Assembly (NCBI GenBank): GCA_963989385.1
Contig: OZ022510.1
Coordinates: forward strand, 33,981,448-34,045,447
Reading direction: 5' to 3'
Length of the DNA stretch: 64,000 bases
Source of the DNA: Ctena decussata
Lineage: Eukaryota > Mollusca > Bivalvia > Lucinida > Lucinidae
Positions 34,301 through 41,635 of this stretch are shown here, in pieces. Every line of letters starts with the position of its first letter. Position 1 is the stretch's first letter. The position numbers were made by a program, and so were the translations under genes. Under the pieces are notes generated by a model. The model saw only the letters and a list, made by a program, of their open reading frames with translations. It was not told the origin of the DNA and did not search any database.

Positions 34301-37300
34301 CCATCCATCCATCCATCCATCCATCCATCCATCCGTAAACGCGTAATTCCATTTTTATCTAGAATGGATAAATTCAACACAGGATATAATCGATTCCGCC
34401 AATTTTCGCTTCCTGCAGAGACTGTCCGTCATATTTGGCTTCCGCCGAGACTGTCCGCGAACTCTTGCTTCCTGCTGAGACTACTGTCCTCGAAAAATGG
34501 CTTCCTGCCGAGACTGTCCGCGTGATTCTGCTTCCTGCCGAGAGCCTCGGCAGGAAGCTGAATCACGCGGACAGTCTCTGCAGGAAGCCATTTATCAAGT
34601 ACAGAAGTGTCGGCAGAAAGCAAGAGTTCACGGACAGTCTCGGCGGAAGCCAAATATGATGTACAGTCTCTGCAGGAAGCGAAAATTAGCGGAATCGATT
34701 ATACCCTGTGTTCAAGCCCCTGCATATAGTTTGCAATGCTGTTCAACTCGTAAAAAGCATATTAAAGAACTGGTGGACTTCCTAAAAGTCTGATGATGAA
34801 AGTGAACAAAGCGAAACGGGAATTATCATTAAACTGCTGAAAATTTCGGCTTGGTCACTTTCAGGATTTTTAGTCGAGCAGCATTGTTACACTTCGCCAG
34901 CTTGCATTTTAATTGCCCGGGTGGGCATGAAACTATGCGTATACCAGGCGCAACAAAAGTGACAGAGTTTAACATAAATACAATGTCAGACAATGCTGTG
35001 TACCATAGCTACCCTAGGTAATGGGACGCCATGACAGATCATTTCAGTGGTGCTGAGATTTTAGCAGTTTTTTTTTTTTTTTTTTGCTTTAATGCAGTGG
35101 TTTGATGTTTACTGCCAGCAGGGTGGCAAATGGTGCAGACCAAGATCATACTGATCCATGATACTTGTTCTGCAGTCTTTGATACTTTCTGTTTCAATAT
35201 CTGGGATAGTTGTGGTTATTTTGGTATTTTCTGTTAGATATGTGAAGGTATGTGCATGGACTTGTGTGAAAAAGTGTGTGCAAGGAAGTGCTTTTTTTTT
35301 TAACTGAATCTTGTTGCGTGACTATTGTAAATATGTTATTAGTAGAGGGCCACATGGAAAATCAGTTTTTACTAAATGTGTTTTACCCTCTGAAAATAAA
35401 GTCGATTATTATTATTTTTTTAGAGCTGCAGGCAAGGTATATTACTGAAGATAATTCAGAGAGATTTCTATCTTATTTCTCAATGAAAACATATTGTGAC
35501 CCCTCATTAGTATTGTGACCCCTCATTAGAACCGTCTCGGGGCGACGGTTCAAACAAGGGGACACAACATATACTTTATGGAGAAATATAGAAAGCTATA
35601 CCTCAGGTACCCCTGTTACCCCTTCTTTTCGGGAGCTTTGAATGTTTGTACACTGTAAACAATTTCCGTAGATTTTAAGGTAGAATAACTGGAAACCAGC
35701 TGCCAGTCCATTTCCCGTTATTATTACAGGCGCCCGTGAAAATTGTAGGAACCATCACGCACAGTAGGATAGATTAGAGCACGTGTTGTTTTACTCATGT
35801 AGCCCTTCAACACTATAAAGTTATTTTCCAATGCGGCCAGTTAACATAACACTACCATATCGTGATTTCCAAAATGACTTACAGGCAAACGCCCGTAAAA
35901 ATAACGGGAAGTGTACTGGCAGCTGGGTGTCAGTTATTCTACCGTAAAATCTACGGATTTTTTACAGTGCGTGAGTTACAGGGGATAATTACTGATTTGA
36001 TTTATGTTTCAGCCATGCCATGAAATGCTACGTTTGTGGTGGCATTCAGCTATCAGGGCTTAATTTAGATGGTAGCGGTGGTAGCGGTGGCGGTGACTGC
36101 AAGGATCCCTTTAAGAAAGCAGGGGTCACCTCGGTTGACTGTTCTGGATCGTGTGTGAAGACAAAGGTCGAAAAGGATGATAATCAAAGTAAGTAGCTCT
36201 ATTTCCGTAAAATTCTAAAAATGGGACACCGAAAAGAATTACTGTATTTGAGCCGCGACACGAGAAAACCAACAATGTGGTTGTGCGCCAAGCACAGACT
36301 CAGATCAGCCTGGGCATCCGCCCAGTCTGATCAGAGTCTTCACTGTCCGCATGGAGGTAGCTTAGACTCTTAGCTACGCTTTGAGCGCTAAGCAAAGAGT
36401 CTGATCGGACTGGGCAGATGCCCAGGCTGATCTGAGTCTGCGCTGAACGCACAACCACATTGTTGGTTTTGTCATGTCGAGGCTCATTTATCCTTAAATT
36501 TGGAACAGTTTGTTATTACAATGCTGTGATGCATTGGAAAAGATGCAGATGCCTTGGTAATTACATAGAGGATGCTACATGAGTGCTCATGTATTATTGA
36601 ATTTATTAAACGAGTTGGGGAAAAAGATAAGATGCGAGGCTTTGCCGAGCATCTTATCGGTTTTCCCCAACGAGTTTAATAAATTCAATAATACAGGAGC
36701 ACAAATGCAAGATTCTATTTATCATATGACACTAAAATCGCATTTTATTAGCAAAATTTGCACTAAAACGTCACGATTTCGCCATTAGAAAACGCGACGT
36801 TTTTATGGCCGTCAACGTATAACGTTACGACGTAATTTGCATATTTAATCCACTAGTGGATTATCGTTTTTAATGCATGGTTTTATTACACTCTCAGATG
36901 CGACGTCATATGATAAATGTATTTTAGGTACTGATCAGACGAAGAGCAGTATTCATCCATCTATCCCACCCATATTTAATATCTTAACTCATCTCATCTC
37001 ATCTCATCTCATCTCCACTGAACCTCTGTGAACGACAGTCAGGGATTCAATTTTTTGTATGTCATGCACTATGTGAGGATTCCAGAATGGAGCAGCGTTT
37101 TCCAACTGGGGATGGGGTAGGGGTTGTGGGGTGTGGGAGTGGTGATGGTGGTGGGGGCGGGGGGCTGGGGAGGGGGTAAAGCGGACAATGCTACATTTGC
37201 TTTTCCTCTGAGTGAAGGGTTGCGAGCCGTCAAGTTTCTTCTTAGGAAGCCTAGTGATTTGGGGTTTTTTTTCTGCTGGAGATTTATTGACATGGGTCTT

Positions 37301-39756
37301 CCAGGGAAGGCCGTCTGAAACGTCCACACCAAGGTAACGTGCATGAGACACCACCTCAAGTGTTTGTCTGTGTATGATATAACTTGTAGGAAAAGGGGCC
37401 CTTGCTCTGGTTATACCTGGCACTTTCCTGGATTAAACTACATGACAAAGTCTGCTTCCCACCGTTGGTGGATATCTGTCGTGTCATCGGCAGAAGACGG
37501 TCATCGTCCGCAACAGGGGCCGTATTCATAAAGCCACTTAAGTCGTTGCTATGCTGTTGCTAAGGCTAAATATCTATAAAGGAGATTCCATACAACTATG
37601 AAATTTGTTCTGGAGGAACAGTCTTTGTAAGACTGTTCCTCCAGAGCAAATTTCATAGTTGTAGGGAATCTCCTTCTAAGAAATTTAGCCTTAGCAACAG
37701 CATAGCAACGACTTAGGTGACTTTATGAATACGGCCCCTGGACTAACGTGTGAAATATACTCAGCATCAATAAAAACGCACCAGTTTAGAACTTATGGCA
37801 TATTCTGTTTATTTTTAAAAATATATGGCTTATGCTATAGACAATTCAAGAAAACTTTAAATTCTGGCATTGAGATAAGATGCATACAAATTAAACTTTT
37901 TTTTCACCAGTAGGCGCTGTCAAGCGTTACGTCAAAAGTGACGTTCTTGAAAACTGTGGACATCATACCACACATTTAAAGCGTAATAAATCCACATCCT
38001 GCTATCTGCAAGAAACTTGATTACCAGTATATCGTTCTTTGAAAATGTCCATTGACACACAACCAGTTATACGCTATCTAATAATGACGTAATTAGGCAA
38101 ATAAGGGCGACGTTATACATGTAACGTCGTACTCAGGCTGGGTTTCTGGCTGATTTTTTTTTCGCGAAATGTCTGAAATTCGTTTCCTACAACCAATCTC
38201 CCATTTTCTGTTGGAAAAGGTAACGTTTTTACCTTCGGTTCCTTTCGTATGTCCGTTATTAAATAAACGTGACTATTAAGTGACGTTCGATTCTAATTCG
38301 GTTTATTCATGCGGCTTTCTGGATTTCTTTTCAATGGCGATTTGTAAGGCTATCTATTCTCTAGCAAATGCCACCAACAAAGAATTTCTAAAATATGAAT
38401 TTATACTGGTTTGCCAGGTTTCTTGATTTCAGAGCTTACGTAATGTCAAAGGCTCAGAGCGTATATTTTGGCTAAATTTCATCATTGGCGTAATAATATA
38501 GCTCAAAATAATAAATGTATAATGTAGATATAGTATTTTCGTAAATTGGAAGAATATATATGGCATTTTAAGACTGGTGCGTTTTCATTAACGCTGAGTA
38601 TATATTGGGTATATCCCCATTTGCGACCAGCATAGAACATACGGGTGCTGATCGAAAATGTATAAATGACCGCACTGTTTTTATTCCTATTTGAATAAAA
38701 ATGTATCAACGATATGCTGAATAATTGTAGTTTTCAGAAGGAACACGGAAAATGATCATTTTATGAAAAAAATAAATAAAGAGAAATTTTCATGCAAAAA
38801 CTTTGATCAGTGCATTACAAAAGTCATGATTTACTATATATTCTATACATTTTGAGGGTAGTCAACTTAGATTAAAAAAATGACCGCGGTATTTTCAAAA
38901 CAAAAATATACCGTATACACGATAATTTTAGCGGTGTTCCATTTTTCGCAGTATTTTGCGGTCACTTCGCGGTCATAACGTTGAATCAACGTTGAATCAA
39001 CTTTGATTCAATGTTGTTTGCTATTTATAGAAAAATTTTCATTGCAACACTACATGGCATTTTTTCAGCCGTAACCCAGGCATAAGGACCCGATTAAGGA
39101 TTATGAGTATAAACAATTCCATTGCTTGTCCGGCAATTTACTAAGGAAAAGACTTTCAGAGTTGAAGTCATGGAGAATAGAGACAAAAAAAATCAAGATT
39201 TTGGAAAGTTTATCCATTTATCCTGCCCGTTTACCACAGGGTATAAGCCAGTCCGCCAATTTTCGCTTCCTTCAGAGAATGTCCGTCATATTTGGCTTCC
39301 GCCGAGACTATCTGCGATCTCTTGCTTCCTGCTGAGACTTCTGTACATGATAAATGGCTTCCTGCAGAGACTGTATTCGTGATTCTTCTTACTGCCGAGA
39401 GCCTTGGCAGGAAGCAGAGTCACGCTGACAGTCTCGGCAGGAAGCCATTTTTCGAGGACGGTTGTCCCTGCAGGAAGCAAGCTATCGCGATCAGTCTCGG
39501 CGGAAGTCAAATATGACGGACAGTCTCTGCAGGAAGCGAAAATAAGCGGACTAATTTATACCCTGTGTTTACTATTTCAGTTGTTGCCAGAGCCTGCTGG
39601 GCCGTCAAGATGGAAGATGATTGTACAAGTGAAGGAGATGGCGACATTTGTTACTGCAATGGGGACCTCTGTAACGCTGCATCAACGTTGAAATTTTCCA
39701 GCATCGCGTTCTTTGCCATTGTTGCTGGCAGCCTTTTCTTCCAACGTTTCTTTTAA
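25250..39756 (+). CDS. Ly6/uPAR three-finger, GPI-anchored protein (Quiver/Sleepless-like), three exons
   Basis: Joining 25250-25311, 36013-36188 and 39581-39756 gives 137 residues with no stop. Residues 1-21 form a signal peptide (hydrophobic VVLVGLTLAVL). The mature part has ten cysteines (26, 29, 50, 64, 68, 85, 94, 103, 105, 110). KCYVC, DCKDPF, CSGSCVK and ICYCNGDLCN have the order and ending (CxxxxCN) of a Ly6/uPAR domain; the CxDPF...C...CVK pattern is typical of Quiver/Sleepless proteins, small GPI-linked regulators of channels and receptors at the cell surface. After N111 come NAAST and a hydrophobic tail (116-137) as for a GPI anchor. An unusual Gly/Ser stretch (DGSGGSGGGD, 40-49) lies in the first loop. 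The start is supported by an in-frame TAA at 25235 and an aataATGG context. Both introns are GT-AG, in phases 2 and 1. The specific partner cannot be predicted. No AATAAA was seen close downstream; the first is at about 41182. Confidence 0.87.
25452..25655. mobile_element. Foldback element, TTAACGCTTTAA ends with 'gcaaacagtgtagatc' hairpin core
   Basis: Ends ttaacccttaatgcgcc and gacgctttaagcgttaa. The core hairpin gcaaacagtgtagatccaga / tctggatctacactgtttgc closes on ggtggctcattatgaaccacc (25540-25612). A second copy with the same plan is at 30898-31120, and the core alone occurs elsewhere (42075-42155). Confidence 0.75.
25810..26022. mobile_element. Foldback element, AAGGGCGTAGCTA / TAGCTACGCCCCT ends
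   Basis: Inverted ends aagggcgtagctacc and ggccctagctacgcccct. Inner dyad tgcgtattgaaattttgtca / tgacaaaatttcaac at about 25851-25877. The end sequence is reminiscent of hAT-type termini, but an exact 8-bp target duplication is not visible. A worn copy lies at 1-175. Confidence 0.7.
26480..27400. repeat. Degenerate repeat unit, 'aaggtcaaa' family (second region)
   Basis: atatagcactgggcactcga, gggttgaccctgacc, taaggtcaaat, ttctccgaaattattgaaga and a second round at 27100-27240 (acattgggtactcaagtac, tttatgacaaagtcaattt) match 11280-12165. Several 68-109 codon frames here are repeat shadows. Confidence 0.55.
27584..27864 (+). repeat. Three tandem 92-93-bp units, each a hairpin
   Basis: Units start at 27584, 27676 and 27769 with cgaagtgtaaactaca, and each ends in its complement tgtagtttacacttcg (worn in the last). 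Between the arms lie ttggtcactagcaaa and gttcattcactttgcacgcg. The three arms are also complementary to each other. The 93-codon frame across the array is repetitive and has no other support. Confidence 0.85.
28080..28313. mobile_element. PAL element, copy 4
   Basis: Termini gagccgcgacacgagaaa and tttatcgtgtcgcgac. Centre gcagggcgctcaaaaggtac, then tagagtctaagctac. Lies in intron 1 of the Ly6 gene. 234 bp. Confidence 0.85.
28775..29212. mobile_element. ~440-bp element with 45-bp inverted ends, TCCTGTCACGTGATCTGC
   Basis: atatatcctgtcacgtgatc then tgc ... ttcagacaggggg at the left; the complement of gcagatcacgtgacaggata then tacc at the right, preceded by cctcctgtctaaaacg. The interior (28850-29140) has no matching arm. 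Target duplication not clear. Confidence 0.7.
29256..29353 (+). mobile_element. Short retroposon (family E), copy 2
   Basis: Same body as 21986-22084 (ggacggacacacagcgccaa, ctatggttacgtaccgctga) and tail gaactgaactgaactgaa. The direct repeat cgaatatttgtct stands on both sides (29243-29255 and 29354-29366), a 13-bp target duplication. Confidence 0.88.
29650..29982. mobile_element. 333-bp palindromic element (MITE-333), copy 1
   Basis: Ends cagagggtataatcgatt and agtttataccctgtg, flanked by the direct 5-mer agggg (29645-29649 and 29983-29987). Each arm is made of ~30-bp units starting gcttcctgc(c/a)gagactgtc. Length is exactly 333 bp, as in copies 2 and 3. A 74-codon frame (29707-29931) is repeated at the same offset in the other copies; it follows from the palindrome and the unit length and is not taken as a gene. 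Confidence 0.92.
30060..30305. repeat. Degenerate inverted repeat with 'tttgagatatcag' words
   Basis: cggtcacctctcgatatctc and gacatcgcgagttaactgta are rough inverted ends; ctgatatctcc and gagatatcag recur inside. Probably an old DNA-transposon relic. Confidence 0.4.
30418..30584 (-). mobile_element. tRNA-Met(CAT)-like headed SINE (family B), minus strand
   Basis: The minus-strand head (30584 to 30508) folds as a tRNA: gcatagcgcaatcggtaggg, anticodon arm ctgactcataagtcag (loop with CAT), and T arm with ccctgggttcgaaaccggg. The anticodon suggests origin from a methionine tRNA. The body continues without a terminator as acatactttcgtttctcctt and cttagtactggttaaccgct, shared with 40468-40676, which is why it is called a SINE and not a tRNA gene. 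Confidence 0.85.
30898..31120. mobile_element. Foldback element, second copy of the 25452-25655 family
   Basis: Ends tttaatctttaaagctcc and ggcgcttaaagcgttaatgc, core gcaaacagtgtagatttaga ... aaggtctacactgggtgc around ggcggctcattatgagccacc. A poly-A/T run at 30955-30970 has been added. Confidence 0.7.
31909..32144. mobile_element. PAL element, copy 5
   Basis: Termini gagccgcgacgcgagaaa and ttttgtcgtgtcgcggctc. Centre cttagcgctcaaagcgtagc, then taagagtctaagctacctcc. Compare copy 6, where the same centre is in the opposite orientation. Lies in intron 1. Confidence 0.9.
32145..32848. other. No gene recognised; one short hairpin
   Basis: A hairpin aagaatttgctccc / gggagcaaattctt (32536-32565) with words of the AATTTGCTC foldback family lies here; the rest is unassigned intron sequence. 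Confidence 0.4.
32849..33085 (-). mobile_element. SINE family C, uninterrupted body and tail, minus strand
   Basis: Plus-strand words ttggctggctggttgttttg, gtatttcagtctatatcgag, gcacagcaggcccttgccct and gacgccccggcactggaagt match both halves of the LINE-split copy (14903-15073, 16637-16798). The tRNA-like head is missing. It shows what the split copy looked like before the LINE arrived. Confidence 0.75.
33241..33400. mobile_element. Worn foldback element, 'ctcattagaactgtctcg' family
   Basis: cctctcattagaactgtctcg then gacggttatggtgaggggc is a worn centre hairpin; tcccaccttatctggaattc at the right matches the end of 19700-19890. The left half is partly missing. Confidence 0.5.
33655..33722. 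mobile_element. 68-bp near-perfect hairpin of the same family
   Basis: atatgttgtgacatctcatt, agaatcgcctcgg | gaggcgattctaatgagat then atcacaacatatat. Only the innermost part of the family is present, and its arms are almost identical, suggesting a young or gene-converted copy. Confidence 0.75.
34250..34335 (+). mobile_element. SINE family A tail with (ATCC)n
   Basis: cccgatatgactgaaatact then gttgaagg and a pure (atcc) run at 34300-34334. 5'-truncated insertion, 38 bp before MITE-333 copy 2. Confidence 0.7.
34378..34710. mobile_element. MITE-333, copy 2
   Basis: Ends cacaggatataatcgattcc and ggaatcgattataccctgtg, flanked by ttcaa on both sides (34373-34377 and 34711-34715). Exactly 333 bp. 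The axis lies in ctgccgagag|cctcggcag (near 34545). Both strands carry a 74-codon frame. Confidence 0.95.
35480..35645. mobile_element. Foldback element, 'ctcattagaaccgtctcg' family, with internal duplication
   Basis: tattgtgacccctcattag is present twice in tandem (35493-35512 and 35513-35532) before accgtctcgg, pairing with gacggttcaaacaaggggac. The right end cccctgttaccccttctttt matches 19700-19890. Confidence 0.65.
35652..35968. mobile_element. ~317-bp element with CACTGTAAA inverted ends
   Basis: cactgtaaacaatttccgta, gattttaaggtagaataact and cagctgccagt at the left pair with actggcagctg, agttattctaccgtaaaatc and tacggattttttacagtg at the right. tttcccgttattattacagg / gcccgtaaaaataacggg extend the arms. 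It ends 44 bases before exon 2 of the Ly6 gene. The ends suggest a hAT- or CACTA-like origin; no target duplication was seen. Confidence 0.8.
36013..36188 (+). CDS. Ly6 gene exon 2 (first half of the three-finger domain)
   Basis: tttcag|C and A|gtaagt. Encodes residues 22-79: KCYVCGG, the Gly/Ser loop, DCKDPF, VDCSGSCVK. 176 nt, phase 2 in and phase 1 out. Confidence 0.88.
36250..36485. mobile_element. PAL element, copy 6 (intron 2 of the Ly6 gene)
   Basis: Termini gagccgcgacacgagaaa and ttttgtcatgtcgaggctc. Centre gtccgcatggaggtagctta, then gacgctttgagcgctaagc-like words, i.e. inverted relative to copy 5. It begins 62 bases after the exon 2 donor, so it is transcribed if the gene is. Confidence 0.9.
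36588..36693. repeat. Strong hairpin, ~48-bp arms
   Basis: tattattgaatttattaaac, gagttggggaaaa and gataagatgc pair with gcatcttatc, ttttccccaactcg-type words and gtttaataaattcaataata around gaggctttgccga. Few mismatches. In intron 2. Confidence 0.8.
36985..37513 (-). pseudogene. LINE reverse transcriptase C-terminal fragment (jockey/CR1-like)
   Basis: The minus strand gives, in order, DTTDIHQRWEADFVM, FNPGKCQV, SYIIHRQTLEVVSHARYLGV, DVSDGLPWKTHVN, then with a frame change SLGFLRRNLTARNPSLRGKA, then a Pro/His-rich low-complexity run (37120-37190) and in the first frame QLENAAPFWNPHIVHDIQKI. This is the typical end of a jockey/CR1-type polymerase (YLGV, W..H, LGFLRRNL, LEYA..VW.PH). The 3' tail is a (catct)n microsatellite at 36986-37013. 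The 5' end is cut at the palindromic element 37514-37740. At least one frameshift and one replaced segment make it dead. Confidence 0.8.
37514..37740. mobile_element. 227-bp full palindrome with CAGGGGCCG ends (hAT-like MITE)
   Basis: caggggccgtattcataaag, gtcgttgctatgctgttgct and aaggctaaat pair with their complements up to cggcccctg at 37740; the inner arms tgaaatttgttctggaggaa and cagtctt meet at 37628. Ends starting CAGGGG suit the hAT superfamily, but the flanks (gtccgcaa, gactaacg) do not match, so the insertion history is unclear. Confidence 0.8.
37741..39234. other. Intron 2 sequence without recognisable gene
   Basis: Nothing coding was found. A short inverted repeat gcgacgttatacatgtaacgtcgt lies at 38108-38130, and a TTGAATCAA-core palindrome at 38970-39022. 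Confidence 0.4.
38970..39022. repeat. TTGAATCAA-core palindrome
   Basis: aacgttgaatcaacgttgaa then tcaactttgattcaatgttg; the core matches 24794-24860, the outer GGCACA ends are not present. Confidence 0.55.
39235..39567. mobile_element. MITE-333, copy 3, abutting the exon 3 splice acceptor
   Basis: Ends cacagggtataagcc and ttataccctgtg, flanked by tttac on both sides (39230-39234 and 39568-39572). Exactly 333 bp. Only tttactatttcag separates it from exon 3, and the right target repeat is itself part of that acceptor. The word ctaat at 39551-39555, inside the element, lies 27 bases before the exon at its A and is a candidate branch point. Confidence 0.95.
39581..39756 (+). CDS. Ly6 gene exon 3 (second half of domain, GPI signal)
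   Basis: actatttcag|TT to TAA (39754-39756). Encodes residues 80-137: RACWAVKMEDDC, ICYCNGDLCN, then NAAST and the hydrophobic tail. 176 nt, the same length as exon 2 by coincidence. Confidence 0.88.
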
Positions 39757-39824
39757 AACTAAGAGTAATTTGATATATATTCGTATGCTGCTAAGGATAG
39801 GGAGTGCCAAGGCTATCGATTACG

Positions 39825-40060
39825 GTGAAAGGGGACTTTTTCAGGGACAGTAACTCTGCCATTTTTTGCCTCCCTTCTAAAAAGAGTTCTACTCGTGAAG
39901 GAAAGAATTTGCTCCTACAGGAGCAAATTCTTTCCTTTAAGAGTAGACCCGTTTTAGAAGGGCTTTATTATCCGGGGAAACGAACAGGAAGTCCGGGAAG
40001 TTGTTCCCTTTTGTAAAATGGCAAAAAATATGGTGCACCCTTTCACCTACAAAACTGATA
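39825..40060. mobile_element. Foldback element, AATTTGCTC family, downstream of the Ly6 gene
   Basis: gtgaaaggggactttttcag and aactctgccattttttgcct pair with aaaatggcaaaaaatatggt and gcaccctttcacc; the centre ggaaagaatttgctcctaca / ggagcaaattctttcc is nearly perfect (39900-39938). It probably falls in the 3' UTR or just beyond, depending on where the transcript ends. Confidence 0.75.
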
Positions 40061-40467
40061 TCGGTTGAATATTAGGGACGAGTAAAAAGTTTAAAGTGGG
40101 TGATTATAAAGCCCAGAAAAGATCACCCTGACACAGTATTTTCTCCGCCTAAGGGTTAGATGCTGGGCTTTACATAAAATGTAGCCGTCTGTGTCTGTGA
40201 ATCCAGGGTAACAAATTCTTTTGCTGGAAAAAGAAGGTAGAAATATTTCAACTCGAGTGCATCCATGCTTTAAAACATATGAACATACTTTCATGGTTTA
40301 TTTTTTGGTTTACCGAACAACTGTATGAGCTTGAGTTGGTGAATCATTCTATAACGGGAGATGCCTTTTAAGGAAATAATTGGCTATTTTTACAAAGCAG
40401 TATCAAGGCTTTACATTCGTTCTCATGAGAGAATTTGCTCTTTAAGAGCAATCCTCTCCTTAAGGGT

Positions 40468-40676
40468 CCCGGTCTGGCCACATACTTTCGTTTCTCCTTC
40501 CGCTGATTCAAGAAGGGCAGTTGTCAGTTACTGGCGAAAGTATGTGCACTTAGTACTGGTTAACCGCTTAGGAGGTGTAAGCCTGCCCAGGAATAGTGTG
40601 GTTAGGTTAACTGACCGTCCCGACATGACCTTAGTTGTTTACCGTGGACGTTAAGCATCAAATCAACCAACAAATC
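40468..40676 (+). mobile_element. SINE family B, 5'-truncated, plus strand
   Basis: ggtctggccacatactttcg, gttgtcagttactggcgaaa, tgcacttagtactggttaac, then a 3' part ending gcatcaaatcaaccaacaaa. It lacks the tRNA-like head seen at 30508-30584. The 97-codon frame over it is a shadow. Confidence 0.75.
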
Positions 40677-40914
40677 TCCTTAAGGAAAGAACTTTCTTAA
40701 GAGAGCAATTTGTTTTCTTTTTCAGTATCCCTCGATAAAAAGGAGGAATATACATGTAACAGTGATTAGCCATGGCGAATATATCCATACACTATAAATC
40801 AGGTGCCTCAATGTTTCCATGGTATTGATAAATTCCTTATATCCCAATACGACAACCGATAACTCTTGCTGGTCTCGGACCAGCCGATAGCCCTGGCATA
40901 TCTGCCGCTTGAGG

Positions 40915-41140
40915 AGAATGGGTACACTTTCAGGGGAAGCAACTCTGCCATTTTCATTTCTGTCTCCTTTCTCAGTGAAGGTCAACTCTTAAAGAGAAGA
41001 ATTTGCTCTCCTAAGAGCAAATTCTTCCCTTAAAAAGAAGACCTTTTGGCGGAAGGGTTTTATTGCCTGTGTAGTAAACAGGAATTCACAATAGTTGTTT
41101 CCCTTGGTAGAAATGGCAGAAACATGGAGCTGTACCCATG
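40915..41140. mobile_element. Foldback element, AATTTGCTC family
   Basis: atgggtacactttcagggga and agcaactctgccattttcat pair with gcagaaacatgg and agctgtacccat; centre agaatttgctctcctaagag / caaattctt. One arm has the extra block attgcctgtgtagtaaacag. Confidence 0.75.
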
Positions 41141-41281
41141 CACAGTAAACGATTTAAGTGCAATTCAGTTTTGAAATAGCAATAAACAGATGCAGGCGGG
41201 TATTTTGAGAGACGGATACGTTTCTGTTTGAATTTCAGTAGCTAAGTATGACCATGGGGACACGTGAAAAGCCGAGGTATT

Positions 41282-41364
41282 GCTTCTATCGCAATCGGAG
41301 CACCGCTCGGACAATTCCGTGAATCACGGAATTGGTCGAGCGGTGTTCCGATTGGCTTCTATCG
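41282..41364. mobile_element. 63-bp perfect-type hairpin with 10-bp flanking direct repeats
   Basis: gcttctatcg occurs at 41282-41291 and 41355-41364. Between them is a 31+1+31 palindrome (caatcggagcaccgctcg ... cgagcggtgttccgattg) with three mismatched pairs. The 10-bp direct repeats suit a target duplication of the Mutator-like size class. It is embedded in a longer frame that has no other support. Confidence 0.8.
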
Positions 41365-41489
41365 GTATGCTTCCTGTGTCTGGAGTGCGGTGGTTTCTGG
41401 GTACTTCTTTGCTCATGAAACTGAGATGTGTCCCGGATTTCAGCCACCATCCCACAGCTTTCGTAACTACCTCATCCTGGGACGTGGGC

Positions 41490-41635
41490 TTTGTGAATAT
41501 GAAGACGATAGGAGGCAATAATGAAATCCCGTTTATGGTCGACAAGATTTCCGCCTCCAGCGGGAATCCAAATCGGGACTGCAATATCAGCAGGCCAGCT
41601 CTTAACCTACTGAGGTACTGGTGCTATCTTCACTT
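41490..41635 (-). mobile_element. SINE family A, partial, minus strand
   Basis: gacgataggaggcaataatg, aaatcccgtttatggtcgac, then cagcgggaatccaaatcggg, accag-type head words and ggccagctcttaacctactg match the head and body of family A; the tail is missing. Confidence 0.6.

Larger units (their letters stand above)
25312..36012 (+). other. Ly6 gene intron 1 (10.7 kb)
   Basis: Runs gtaata...tttatgtttcag. It holds at least twelve separate repeat insertions, listed individually. No other exon with a Ly6 pattern was found in it. Confidence 0.8.

Noticed and set aside
37514..37740. Exact 8-bp target duplication proving a hAT insertion
   Set aside because: The flanks gtccgcaa and gactaacg do not match, so only the CAGGGG ends support hAT origin.
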